Shown here one piece after another: positions 55,643 to 63,995 of a stretch of 64,000 nt of DNA (its first letter is position 1; the number at the start of each line of letters is the position of its first letter). The stretch lies in the NCBI GenBank assembly GCA_963848195.1, contig CAWKCY010000020.1:248001-312000 (forward strand). The letters run 5' to 3'. The notes under the pieces were generated by a model. The model made no database searches, was not told where the DNA came from, and saw nothing but the letters and a program-made list of their open reading frames with translations. The position numbers and the translations under genes are program-made. Origin of the DNA: CAVQBP01 sp963848195 (GTDB taxonomy: Bacteria > Bacteroidota > Ignavibacteria > Ignavibacteriales > Ignavibacteriaceae).

Positions 55643-55743
55643 TGGACCTTCTTTTAGATACCCACACTTTCCTATGGTTCCTATCCGGGGATAAACAACT
55701 TTCACAGGCCGCACTTGAAAAGATAATTCATCCCGGAATTTAG
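55642..55743 (+). pseudogene. VapC-like PIN toxin fragment
   Basis: The ATG overlaps the antitoxin stop (TAATG). MDLLLDTHTFLWFLSGDKQL and SQAALEKI is the N-terminus of a VapC-type PIN toxin (LLDTHTFLWF). It ends at TAG 55741 after 33 residues, where sequence changes to an IS91-type fragment on the other strand. Confidence 0.7.
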
Positions 55744-55872
55744 CTTTAAAGACAACGGAAAGAGCTTTAACAGGAAAAAGGAATTTCTTGGAATGAGGGC
55801 TAATCCATATATTATCTTTAACAGAGAATCCTCCACCGGTAATTAGATAATGGATATGCGGACGACGTCACT
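55735..55872 (-). mobile_element. IS91-family transposase (Y2_Tnp) fragment
   Basis: Read leftward: RPHIHYLITGGGFSVKDNIW then ISPHSKKFLFPVKALSVVFK and AKF. H-x-H followed by GGG and the W-I-x-x-x-x-K-F-L-F-P-V-K-A-L-S pattern is the catalytic HUH region of IS91-type transposases. Only about 45 residues remain; no ends are visible. Confidence 0.75.
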
Positions 55873-55940
55873 TAAGAAAAGATTGAATAATATACTAACT
55901 TGAATTATATTTAAGGTCAGAATGAGAAAGGTGAATAGTT

Positions 55941-56174
55941 ATGAGTGTAAATATAACTCAAGAATCTATCGATAATATAAAAAAATTAAGCATTGCAGAA
56001 CGGATATTAATTGTTGAAGATATTTGGGATAGTATTATCTCATCAAATGAGAGCTTTCCCATATCAGATGAACAAAAGAAAGAATTAGAAATACGGCTGG
56101 AAGCATATTATAAGAACCCAAGTGAAGGAAGATCCTGGAAGGAAGTTAAAGCTAATATCCAGTCTCAACTATGA
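55941..56174 (+). CDS. Addiction-module antitoxin (TIGR02574-like)
   Basis: A 77-residue protein, IKKLSIAERILIVEDIWDSI then ISDEQKKELEIRLEAYYKNP-S-E-G-R-S-W-K-E-V, which is the standard pattern of the TIGR02574 addiction-module component. It shares a 4-bp overlap (ATGA) with the toxin. GAAAGG precedes the ATG. The pair looks intact, in contrast with the neighbouring remnants. Confidence 0.9.
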   Translation: MSVNITQESIDNIKKLSIAERILIVEDIWDSIISSNESFPISDEQKKELEIRLEAYYKNPSEGRSWKEVKANIQSQL

Positions 56175-56470
56175 AATATAATCTAATAATCAGACCAGAA
56201 GCCGAATCTGAATTGTTGGAAGCTGTAAAATGGTGCGAAGACAAGGTTAAAGGATTAGGATCGAATTTGTTACTAAATATTGAAGCCACATTAGAATCAA
56301 TTTTAAGAATTCCTGAAGCATACACATCAACATATAAAAATATCAGAAGGGCATTAGTTCGAAAATATCCTTTTGGTATTCACTATATAATCGATCAAAA
56401 TGCAATAATTGTGTTAGCAATATTTCATGAAAATCGGAACCCAAAAGAATTGAAAAAACGCTTAGTATAA
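56171..56470 (+). CDS. RelE/ParE-family toxin
   Basis: A 99-residue protein, N-L-I-I-R-P-E-A-E-S-E-L-L-E-A-V-K-W, with a C-terminal strand R-K-Y-P-F-G-I-H-Y-I-I-D and V-L-A-I-F-H-E-N-R-N-P, the ParE/RelE toxin fold with P-Y/F-x-I-x-Y. Probably a gyrase poison or mRNA interferase; the R-x-P-F-x-I-x-Y form is nearer to ParE. Follows its antitoxin directly. Confidence 0.9.
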   Translation: MKYNLIIRPEAESELLEAVKWCEDKVKGLGSNLLLNIEATLESILRIPEAYTSTYKNIRRALVRKYPFGIHYIIDQNAIIVLAIFHENRNPKELKKRLV

Positions 56471-56542
56471 TTTGTGTAGATTATTAAAAAAATTACCACC
56501 TTCAATCTATTAAAAAGAAAGTGCCTAACCATGCGTTTCTAC

Positions 56543-56570
56543 CCGACCGCGAGGACGCGGTCGGTGTTTT
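56543..56570 (+). terminator. GC-rich hairpin after the toxin-antitoxin pair
   Basis: CCGACCGCG (56543-56551) and CGCGGTCGG (56556-56564) form a perfect 9-bp stem with an AGGA loop, followed by TGTTTT. Terminator-like; the high GC also fits a dispersed repeat. Confidence 0.65.
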
Positions 56571-56625
56571 AAGTGATCAGTTAGATTGTAGGTATTTGTA
56601 TTAAACAATAAGAAAGGATGATATT

Positions 56626-57495
56626 ATGGTTTCAGGTATTCAAAAAGAAAAAGCAGAATTGTTCTTGAAATATCATAAAGACAAAGAAATTCTGGTTCTG
56701 TTAAACTCGTGGGACATTGGAAGTTCTAAATTAATAGAAGCATGCGGCTATAAAGCAATCGCAACAACAAGTATGGGAGTATCTGCTTCATTAGGGTATC
56801 CTGACTGCCAGGTAATACAATTGTCAGAGATGATTGAAGTTATAACGGGAATTGTAAATGGAGTACAAGTTCCGGTAACTGTGGACATAGAAGCCGGATA
56901 CGGAAATAATTTAGATGAAATAATTGATTCTGTTAAAAAGATAATTGCAACAGGAATTGTTGGAATAAACATAGAGGATAGTATTGATTTAAATCCGATA
57001 TTAACGGACGAGATCGAATTTTGTGAAAGAATATCAGCTATTCGTGCGTTATCAGATTCACTGGGCTTTCATTTAGTAATTAATGCAAGAACGGATTCGT
57101 TTTTCACTTCACCAGGTTCACCACGAGAAAACTTAAATGAATCAATTAAGCGCGGCAATAAATACCGGGAAGCCGGTGCCGACTGTATATTTGTACCACC
57201 TGTTTGGGAAAAAGAAACGATTTCGACATTGGTTAAGGAAATTAATGCCCCAATTAATATTCTTGCAAATCCTAGGGTAGGGATAGGATTACCTCCATCG
57301 GTAAGTGAACTGCAGGATTCAGGTGTTGCCCGTTTAAGTCTTGGCTCATGTTTGATGAAAGCTACTTTAGCTTTAATTAAAAAAGCTGCTGATGAATTGT
57401 CTAAAAAAGGGACTTACAATATTTTGTTAGATACTTTAACACCGCTACCCGATGCTGCAACGGCCTATAAAATGGCAATAGGGTTGAATAACTAA
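56626..57495 (+). CDS. Isocitrate lyase/PEP mutase-family enzyme
   Basis: A 289-residue TIM-barrel protein. L-L-N-S-W-D-I-G-S-S-K-L-I-E, T-T-S-M-G-V-S-A-S-L-G-Y-P-D and V-D-I-E-A-G-Y-G mark the family; the loop lacks the isocitrate-lyase K-K-C-G-H motif, so it is a PEP mutase/oxaloacetate-decarboxylase-like or methylisocitrate-lyase-like member that cleaves or forms a C-C or P-C bond of a small acid. Substrate unknown. GAAAGGA upstream of the ATG. It stands alone between the toxin-antitoxin pair and the RRM gene. Confidence 0.87.
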   Translation: MVSGIQKEKAELFLKYHKDKEILVLLNSWDIGSSKLIEACGYKAIATTSMGVSASLGYPDCQVIQLSEMIEVITGIVNGVQVPVTVDIEAGYGNNLDEIIDSVKKIIATGIVGINIEDSIDLNPILTDEIEFCERISAIRALSDSLGFHLVINARTDSFFTSPGSPRENLNESIKRGNKYREAGADCIFVPPVWEKETISTLVKEINAPINILANPRVGIGLPPSVSELQDSGVARLSLGSCLMKATLALIKKAADELSKKGTYNILLDTLTPLPDAATAYKMAIGLNN

Positions 57496-57660
57496 AGAAT
57501 TAGCACTTAAGTTACATTTCAATAAAATTATTTTTTTTTGACGATTCAAAGTTATTTAGCTTGATAGATGTAAACAAATTCATTTGATTCTTCGGGCAGT
57601 TTATATTTTATATTTGTTGTTTTATTGAATGGGGGCAATTTTGAGTTGATGAAAATTAAT

Positions 57661-57700
57661 AAAAGAGGGTAACCAAAGAAATTACTTTTGGATACCCTTT
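57661..57700 (-). terminator. Terminator of the RRM gene (bidirectional hairpin)
   Basis: GGGTAACCAAA (57667-57677) and TTTGGATACCC (57687-57697) form an 11-position stem with one A-A mismatch; read leftward it is followed by TCTTTTATT. It lies 22 bp past the RRM stop. Confidence 0.85.
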
Positions 57701-57721
57701 TAAGAAATTCAAATTCAGGAA

Positions 57722-58039
57722 TTACCACCTGTTGGTGCGGCTAGTATTAGAATTATTGAAGTTCCTTCCCCCTCTGCCTCTATTCGAATTATCATCATTT
57801 TTTGGGCGTGCTTCATTTACAATAATACTTTTACCTTTTAATTCTTTGGCATTCAATTCGGTAATTGAAGCTTTTGCTTTCTCATTGTTGGATAATTCAA
57901 CAAAGCCGAAACCTTTTGACGAACCGGTGTACATATCCTTTATGACTTTAACACTGGTAATATTTCCGTATTCGGAAAATAAATCTTTTAAATCCTCATC
58001 GGTAACATCCGCTGCGAGATTTCCTACGTAAATGTTCAT
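57722..58039 (-). CDS. RRM-domain RNA-binding protein
   Basis: A 105-residue protein with one RNA-recognition motif: RNP2 NIYVGNL at the start and RNP1 KGFGFVEL at about residues 42-49, followed by a Gly/Arg/Asn-rich tail (NRGRGGRNFNNSNTSRTNRW). Such bacterial RRM proteins occur in cyanobacteria and Bacteroidota and are often induced by cold. Good ribosome site (AAAAGGAAAAA) and its own terminator; a monocistronic gene. Confidence 0.95.
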   Translation of the reverse strand: MNIYVGNLAADVTDEDLKDLFSEYGNITSVKVIKDMYTGSSKGFGFVELSNNEKAKASITELNAKELKGKSIIVNEARPKNDDNSNRGRGGRNFNNSNTSRTNRW

Positions 58040-58515
58040 ACATTTTTCCTTTTAGTTTGTTTTTGTTTTTCCGGAATACTTAATCGAATTATTTAAAAAA
58101 AGTAAACAGGAAGTAATTATGATTGATAAAAAATTGAAGAAATATTAAAAAGAGGAACGTACTATAAAGAAGTCCGTTGTAAAGGTTACTTATAAATGAA
58201 TTGTTCGGCTTTTTTTATTTTTCTCTTATTCTCAGTATAAATATTAGTTTTATTTTTCAACCGATTAAATCTAGTTATAATAAATTACTAATCCTAATGA
58301 TCAATTTGATTGCTTAATTGTTAAATTGTTAAATTGTTAAAGGTGTAGCAATGTAATAGTTTTAGAGTATAACAATTGTTTTTGCCTATGACAGTTTAGG
58401 AGTACGAGTATAGCGAAAAGCGCATAGAGTATTGCGGAGGATAAGAGTACTTGTTCGAGTAAGAGCACCGGCATGATTACGAGTATGAGTACGATTTAAG
58501 AGTTGAAAGAGATAG
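58040..58515. other. Intergenic region
   Basis: AT-rich with a short TTAAATTG tandem run at 58308-58340 and a degenerate GAGTA/AGAGTA-rich stretch at 58400-58510. No gene found. Confidence 0.6.
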
Positions 58516-58589
58516 TACGCCCAGAAGGATTCGAACCCTCAACCCTCAGATCCGAAGTCTGATGCTCTATCCAGTTGAGCTATGGGCGC
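58516..58589 (-). tRNA. tRNA-Arg (anticodon TCG)
   Basis: A 74-nt cloverleaf on the minus strand: acceptor GCGCCCA / TGGGCGT, anticodon stem TCAGA / TCTGA with loop C-T-T-C-G-G-A, so anticodon TCG; T-arm GGTTCGAATCC. The body is very similar to the tRNA-Arg at 53951. Confidence 0.95.
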
Positions 58590-58716
58590 ATTTATATTTG
58601 TTTATATTTTTCCTATATAAAAGTGTGGAATTATATTGCTAATATAATGAATTTTTGATTGTCAAAAAGTTGTGTCACTATTATAGAAATATGCCACACC
58701 TACGGTGTTTTTGATA

Positions 58717-59152
58717 GCTTCATCAGCAATTGTTAATAATATTTCAGAAATAAATTATATTAGTTGACATAGGTATTTGAATATAATTAAGGATTAATTT
58801 GTTAGCTTCATCAGCAATGTTAATAATATTTCACGCCTAACGGCGTTAAGAAATAAATTATATTAGTTGACATAGGCATTTGAATATAATTAAGGATTAA
58901 TTTGTTGCTTTATCAGCAATGTTAATAATATTTCATGCCTAACGGCGTTAAGAAATAAATTATATTAGTTGACATAGGCATTTGAATATAATTAAGGATT
59001 AATTTGTTGCTTCATCAAGCAATGTTAATAATATTTCACGCCTAACGGCGTTAAGAAATAAATAATATTAATTGACATAGGCATTTGAATATAATTAAGG
59101 ATTAATTTGTTAGCTTTATCAGCAATGTTATCCATATTAGGACGATGGGTTT
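58717..59152. repeat. Tandem repeat, unit about 102 bp, 4.3 copies
   Basis: Units begin with GCTTCATCAGCAAT-like sequence at 58717, 58805, 58907, 59009 and 59113 (periods 88, 102, 102, 104). Each includes TTAATAATATTTC, a hairpin ACGCC-TAAC-GGCGT (absent from the first unit), TTAGTTGACATAGG and AATTAAGGATTAATTTG. A related hairpin (CACACC-TAC-GGTGT) precedes the array at about 58695. No ORF inside. Confidence 0.93.
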
Positions 59153-59806
59153 CTAGGAGTCTTTATAAAAATAATATATAATATATGTTGTTATAATTCC
59201 GATGTAGGCTCCAGCAATTACATCACTGAGGAAATGATAGTTTGTTCCGATAAGGGCAGCACCGAGAAGGGTTAGAAAAATTAAAACTAAATTTCGATAT
59301 CGTGGATAGTAAATCAAAATGGCAGTTCCGAAGGCAGCAAAGACGACCATATGACCTGATGGGAAGCTGCTGCTCCAAAAGTGAAACCAGTGGAATGTCA
59401 GTTGATGGTTATGAAGAAGCCAGTCGCGAGGGAAGGTTCTTCCGAATACAAATTTTAGTAATGTCTTTACCAGGTATGCAGCAGGCAAAACTGTGGCTGC
59501 AAGTTTTAAGAATTTTGTTTCGATGTCATATTTTTCCTTTTTGAGTCTATAGAAATAAATAGTCCACATCGATACTGTGCTTATACCAACGAAATGGGGT
59601 AAAAAGTCAGGGATGCTTTCAGTAGCTTTGCGTAAGGTATGGATTGTTCGAAGAAGGTGCATTACTCCCGCGGCAATTTCAGCATCTAAATATTTAATGC
59701 ATATAATAGTGATTATCGAAACTATAATAGTAACTTTAATACCTAGACTAATAGTAATATTCTTTTTTTTAATCCGGGATTCTGCAGATTCTTTTTGATA
59801 AATCAA
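59153..59806 (-). CDS. PAP2-family phosphatase
   Basis: A 217-residue membrane phosphatase with five or six helices. The lipid-phosphatase triad is visible: K-F-V-F-G-R-T-F-P (motif 1), S-S-F-P-S-G-H (motif 2) and G-T-N-Y-H-F-L-S-D-V (motif 3, with His and Asp). It probably dephosphorylates undecaprenyl-PP or a lipid phosphate. The start is TTG at 59806, since the next upstream codon group has a stop and there is no ATG before the first helix. The stop is at the right end of the 102-bp tandem repeat. Confidence 0.85.
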   Translation of the reverse strand: MIYQKESAESRIKKKNITISLGIKVTIIVSIITIICIKYLDAEIAAGVMHLLRTIHTLRKATESIPDFLPHFVGISTVSMWTIYFYRLKKEKYDIETKFLKLAATVLPAAYLVKTLLKFVFGRTFPRDWLLHNHQLTFHWFHFWSSSFPSGHMVVFAAFGTAILIYYPRYRNLVLIFLTLLGAALIGTNYHFLSDVIAGAYIGIITTYIIYYFYKDS

Positions 59807-60164
59807 GTTTGATTATATATTAGATTTTATAAAGGTTATACTTAGATAGTTTTAAATAATAAATATACTTATACATATTTATTATCAAAAATTTATTATC
59901 GAATTCCATTTGACAATTTGCCGCAAAGCCACAAAGACTCTAAGAAGCACAAAGAAATTTTTATTTTTTGTTCAGCTTCGGTGGGCAGATCGGAATGTAT
60001 GAGGCATGTGGGGTTAAAACCCCTTATTTTAGCTAAAGCCGTGGTTTCTTTTTATTTCTTATGTCTTCCCCGACATAAATGTCGGGGCAATGGAAATGTA
60101 ATTAGAATGGAGGATATAATGTGGAGTTTTCTTATTTTTAGTTTTTTAATTGTTAATTGTTAAA
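59807..60164. other. Intergenic region with a hairpin repeat
   Basis: CCCCGACAT (60068-60076) and ATGTCGGGG (60079-60087) form a perfect 9-bp stem with a 2-base loop. GCCACAAAGACTC at about 59929 is shared with 4385, a small dispersed repeat. The frame 59918-60163 has no gene-like features. Confidence 0.6.
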
Positions 60165-60644
60165 ATGACTTTTTCAGAAGATGTATACCGGTTTATGTAT
60201 GCTGCATTGCAGGAGGCTGAGAGGGGTTTTGATATAAATGAAGTCCCGGTGGGAGCAGTTGTGGTTTATAAGAATAAGATAATCGGACGGGGATATAACC
60301 AGGTGGAAATGCTGAAAGATCCCACTGCTCATGCAGAGATGATTGCAATTACTGCGGCAGCGAACTTTCTTAATAACTGGCGTTTAAATGAATGTGATGT
60401 TTATGTTACCATGGAGCCTTGCGTAATGTGTACAGGAGCTTTAATATCGGCGCGGGTAAGTAATTTATATTTTTCTGTTTTTGATCCGAAATTCGGAGCT
60501 TGCGGTTCTATTTTTAATTTATGCGAGGATAAAAGACTTAATCATAAAATAAATGTTTATTCGGGGATTTATATGCAGGAGAGTGAGGAGCTTTTGAAAA
60601 GGTTTTTTGAGAAGCTTAGGAATGAGAAATCTAATTTGAACTGA
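60165..60644 (+). CDS. tadA: tRNA-specific adenosine deaminase (TadA-like)
   Basis: A 159-residue deaminase. The zinc site is T-A-H-A-E-M (His and catalytic Glu) and E-P-C-V-M-C. N-terminal P-V-G-A-V-V-V and N-N-W-R-L match TadA, which makes inosine at position 34 of tRNA-Arg(ACG); that tRNA is in this window at 53951. I start at ATG 60165 (MTFSEDVY) instead of the upstream TTG. No Shine-Dalgarno. Confidence 0.9.
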   Translation: MTFSEDVYRFMYAALQEAERGFDINEVPVGAVVVYKNKIIGRGYNQVEMLKDPTAHAEMIAITAAANFLNNWRLNECDVYVTMEPCVMCTGALISARVSNLYFSVFDPKFGACGSIFNLCEDKRLNHKINVYSGIYMQESEELLKRFFEKLRNEKSNLN

Positions 60645-60664
60645 GGAAGCCGGAAGCCGGAAGC

Positions 60665-60846
60665 AGAGGACAGAAGTCAGAAGCCAGAGGTCAAAAGACA
60701 GAGGTCAGAAGTCAAAGAGCAGAGGACAGAAGTCAGAAGCCAGAGGTCAAAAGACAGAGGTCAGAAGTCAAAGAGCAGAGGACAGAAGTCAGAAGCCAGA
60801 GGTCAAAAGACAGAGGTCAGAAGTCAAAGAGCAGAGGACAGAAGTC
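60665..60846. repeat. Tandem repeat, unit 56 bp, 3.2 copies
   Basis: AGAGGACAGAAGTCAGAAGC starts at 60665, 60721, 60777 and, partial, 60833, an exact 56-bp period. The unit itself is built from AGAAGTCAGAAG-like 7-bp words, purine-rich on the + strand. It fills the gap between tadA and adk. Confidence 0.95.
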
Positions 60847-60947
60847 GGAGGGGAAATTTCTTGTGTTAATCAGGGATTTATTGTTTCATTTCTTGATTAA
60901 GGATTTTAATAATAATAATTTGTATTTTCAAAAAAAAGGGAGTATCA

Positions 60948-61592
60948 ATGGAGTTAATTTTATTTGGCCCTCCGGGAGTTGGAAAAGGGACACAGGCAAA
61001 GTTTATAGCAACAAGATATAATATACCTCATATATCTACCGGTGATATTCTTCGTGAAGCGGTAAAGAATAAAACGCCGCTTGGAATTAAGGCGCAGGAG
61101 ATTATACAGAAGGGTGAGTTAGTACCGGATGATGTTATAGTAGGAATAGTAAGAGATACTTTAATTCAGCCAAACTGCAAAAATGGTTTTATACTTGACG
61201 GTTTCCCCCGCTCTATCGGACAGGCGGAATCACTCGATAAAATATTAAAAGAACTACATATTGACTTTATCTGCGTAATTAATTTAACGGCTAATGAAGA
61301 AGAATTAATAAAGAGATTGACTAACCGAAGAGCCTGCAAATCATGCGGAAGTATCTTTAATTACAGCGAGATTATGGATAAAGACGAATGTCCTGTATGT
61401 AATGCGAAAAATAGTTTTTATCAACGGAATGATGATAAGGAAGATGTTATAAAGCATAGACTCGAAGTTTACCAATCTACTACGAAGCCTGTTCTTCAAT
61501 TTTATAAGGAAAAGGGGAAGGTAATCGATATAAATGGTTTACAAGAAATAGAGAAGGTAACAGAGGATATTCTTTCTGCGCTAGTGAGCTGA
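60948..61592 (+). CDS. adk: Adenylate kinase
   Basis: A 214-residue long-form enzyme interconverting ATP + AMP and 2 ADP. P-loop GPPGVGKGTQAK (residues 7-18), STGDILR, the G-F-P-R-S loop, and a zinc-binding LID domain with four Cys (CKSC at about 129-132 and C-P-V-C). GGGAG upstream of the ATG. Follows the 56-bp repeat array; converges with ftsE. Confidence 0.97.
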   Translation: MELILFGPPGVGKGTQAKFIATRYNIPHISTGDILREAVKNKTPLGIKAQEIIQKGELVPDDVIVGIVRDTLIQPNCKNGFILDGFPRSIGQAESLDKILKELHIDFICVINLTANEEELIKRLTNRRACKSCGSIFNYSEIMDKDECPVCNAKNSFYQRNDDKEDVIKHRLEVYQSTTKPVLQFYKEKGKVIDINGLQEIEKVTEDILSALVS

Positions 61593-61620
61593 GAGAGGAA
61601 GTTTTACCACTAGCCGGGGT

Positions 61621-62292
61621 TTAGAGCTTTTGTTTTATTACTGCTTTGAATGCCTTTCCATTTTCGAGTTTTATAATTTTTGCGTTCATGCTTTTTACTA
61701 TATCGTAATTATGAGTGGCAAATAAGACTGCGGTTCCTCTTAGATTTATTTTTTTTAATATTTCGAGAATTTCGGAGGAAGTTTCGGGATCAAGGTTTCC
61801 GGTTGGTTCATCGGCTAGTATTAAAATGGGTTCATTTAAGATTGATCTGGCAATGGCAACACGCTGCTTCTCCCCTCCTGATAATTCGGAAGGCATGCTT
61901 TTTCTTCTATGAAGTAATCCCACATCCGATAGAGAATTTGTTATTCTTCTTTTTATTTCTTTAGCGGGTGTATTTGTGGCTTCTAAAACAAATGATAGAT
62001 TATCATAAATATTTCTATCTTTTAATAATTTAAAATCTTGAAAAATAATTCCTATTTTTCTTCTAAGAAACGGGAGATCCTTCGGTTTAATGGTCTTAGA
62101 GTCATATCTATCAAATTCAACAGTCCCGGAAGAAGGCAGAATGTTCATATATATCATTTGCAGAAGTGTACTTTTACCGGAACCGCTTCTTCCGATTAAA
62201 AAAACAAATTCGCCTTGATTTACAGATAAACTTAAATCTGTAAACACCGGGATACTTGAATAATTAAATTCAACACTGTTAATGTTTAACAT
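61621..62292 (-). CDS. ftsE: FtsE-type ABC ATPase
   Basis: A 223-residue ATPase: Walker A GRSGSGKST, signature LSGGEKQRVAIAR, Walker B ILILADEPTGNLDP and switch His in A-T-H-N-Y. The L-R-R-K-I-G-I-I-F-Q-D-F-K-L-L stretch is the FtsE variant of the Q-loop. FtsE acts with FtsX to activate cell-wall hydrolases in division; no ftsX is adjacent. Its start overlaps the methyltransferase gene by 14 bp. Confidence 0.9.
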   Translation of the reverse strand: MLNINSVEFNYSSIPVFTDLSLSVNQGEFVFLIGRSGSGKSTLLQMIYMNILPSSGTVEFDRYDSKTIKPKDLPFLRRKIGIIFQDFKLLKDRNIYDNLSFVLEATNTPAKEIKRRITNSLSDVGLLHRRKSMPSELSGGEKQRVAIARSILNEPILILADEPTGNLDPETSSEILEILKKINLRGTAVLFATHNYDIVKSMNAKIIKLENGKAFKAVIKQKL

Positions 62293-63019
62293 GGGGTTTT
62301 ATCTTTTTTACAATGAATTGAACTCTTTCGGAATTCTGATTAGCTTTTAAAAATGAAAAAGTATCTATGCATTCTACTACATACAAGCCGGCAGAATCAA
62401 TGATACTGAAATAAGATTCAAAAGGATAAATTTTTTGTTTATGAACTTCGGTATATACGCTATTATCAATTTTTATTTTAAATATATTTTTATGGATCCT
62501 GATCTTTTTATTGTATTTGGTTTCATGGACAAATGAAATACCCTGGTAGATTCCCTCCCGAATAGGTTTTTTTACATGAATCAGGCTATTTTTTTCGAGG
62601 CTGACGTCAAAAGTGAATATCCCGTCTTCTTTTAGATTTAATTTAACTTCTTTAAACAAAGTTAATAAACTTTTTTTATTAGTAAGATAGTTCACACTAT
62701 CGAAAGTAGAATAAATTAAATCAAACTTAGATTTAAAAGGGAGTCTAATCATATCGCAGCAGACTCTTGGAATATTATTGAATTGGGAAGAAGCAAGCAT
62801 CTCAAAAGACCTATCCGAAACAATAAGTTTGGGAAAATACTTAACGAAGTATTCAGCAAAATTGCAATTTCCGCCCGCTAATTCCAATACTTCTGCTTGA
62901 TCATTAACATACAATTCAACGACCGAGAAAAGATATTCGGACCACCTGTCATAGCGAACATGCTTCATGACCGAATTATAAATAAGGGAGAGCTTATTAT
63001 AAACTTTAGCGGAGGACAT
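62279..63019 (-). CDS. Class I SAM-dependent methyltransferase
   Basis: A 246-residue protein with a Rossmann-type motif I, EVLELAGGNCNFAEYF (residues about 39-54), motif II P-K-L-I-V-S-D-R-S, and F-D-L-I-Y-S-T-F-D-S-V-N-Y-L at the active site. A small-molecule or lipid O-/N-methyltransferase; the substrate is unknown. Overlaps pdxA by 14 bp and ftsE by 14 bp, so a tightly coupled operon. Confidence 0.82.
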   Translation of the reverse strand: MSSAKVYNKLSLIYNSVMKHVRYDRWSEYLFSVVELYVNDQAEVLELAGGNCNFAEYFVKYFPKLIVSDRSFEMLASSQFNNIPRVCCDMIRLPFKSKFDLIYSTFDSVNYLTNKKSLLTLFKEVKLNLKEDGIFTFDVSLEKNSLIHVKKPIREGIYQGISFVHETKYNKKIRIHKNIFKIKIDNSVYTEVHKQKIYPFESYFSIIDSAGLYVVECIDTFSFLKANQNSERVQFIVKKIKPHVKH

Positions 63020-63995
63020 TTAATTTTCTGCTATTTACAACTTTTTGGGCGAAATAATATGCTTCCAAAATACTTGATTCATCGGCTGTATTTTTACCAA
63101 CAATATCAAAAGCAACCCCGTGATCGGGTGAAGTTCTGACTATAGGCAATCCCGCTGTATAATTTACTCCGGACGAAAAGCTTAATAATTTAAAAGGTAT
63201 TAGAACCTGGTCATGATACATACCCAGAACCATATCATAATTTTTATAAGCTCTGCTTCCGAAAAAAGCATCGGGAGAAAAAGGGCCGGTTAAATATTGT
63301 GAAAATTTACTTTCTTTAATCAGAGGGGCAATAATATTTTTCTCTTCTTTGCCGATTAACCCCTCTTCCCCTGCATGAGGATTTAGACCTAAAACAGCAA
63401 CCTTAGGATTTTGGATGTTCATATCCTGAATGAGAGTGTTGATTACAACTTCAATCTTATTTGTGAGGTTCTTTGCAGATAATAATTTCGGTACGGATTT
63501 AACAGGTACATGGATAGTAGTCAGTGCAGCATTCATTTCATTTGAAATAAAAACCATTACAAAGTTTTTGGTTTTGGTCCATCCCGCATACATTTCCGTA
63601 TGACCGGGGAAATTATATCCGGCAAGCTTAATTGCTGTTTTGGAAATCGGTGCAGTAATAACTGCATCAGCTTTTTTCTTAATCAGCAGTTCTGCAGAAA
63701 GTTTAATTGCTTTAAAAGAAGCTTTCCCGGAAGCTTTAGTAGGCTTGCCTGGATCATGTTCCGGATTTTTAATATCAAGGATAGTTACAGTTCCCGGAGT
63801 TAATGTCCCTATTTTGTCTTTGATTTCAAAATTAAATTCAGCATTAGTAGTTTTTAGAGTTTCTTTTAAAATATTTCCAGGACAAATAAAAATAAAGGAG
63901 TCTGAAGAAGAGGAAGAGATTTTGTTTAATGATTTAATAACAATTTCAGGACCGATTCCATTAGTATCTCCACAAGTAAAAATAAATTTATTCAT
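63006..63995 (-). CDS. pdxA: 4-hydroxythreonine-4-phosphate dehydrogenase
   Basis: A 329-residue enzyme of pyridoxal-phosphate synthesis (DXP-dependent route). Seen: FTCGDTNGIGPEIV (substrate loop), the T-A-P-I-S-K-T motif, metal-binding H in F-P-G-H-T-E-M and G-L-N-P-H-A-G-E-E-G, then M-Y-H-D-Q-V-L-I-P-F-K and T-S-P-D-H-G-V-A-F-D-I-V-G-K. Full length with the ATG at 63995, 5 bp from the window edge. First gene of the pdxA-methyltransferase-ftsE operon seen here. Confidence 0.95.
   Translation of the reverse strand: MNKFIFTCGDTNGIGPEIVIKSLNKISSSSSDSFIFICPGNILKETLKTTNAEFNFEIKDKIGTLTPGTVTILDIKNPEHDPGKPTKASGKASFKAIKLSAELLIKKKADAVITAPISKTAIKLAGYNFPGHTEMYAGWTKTKNFVMVFISNEMNAALTTIHVPVKSVPKLLSAKNLTNKIEVVINTLIQDMNIQNPKVAVLGLNPHAGEEGLIGKEEKNIIAPLIKESKFSQYLTGPFSPDAFFGSRAYKNYDMVLGMYHDQVLIPFKLLSFSSGVNYTAGLPIVRTSPDHGVAFDIVGKNTADESSILEAYYFAQKVVNSRKLNVLR

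Noticed and set aside
58717..59152. Possible CRISPR array
   Set aside because: Units of about 102 bp are near-identical along their whole length, with no unique spacers and no cas genes.
59918..60163. 81-codon open frame before tadA
   Set aside because: It covers dispersed hairpin and short repeats, with no plausible protein features.
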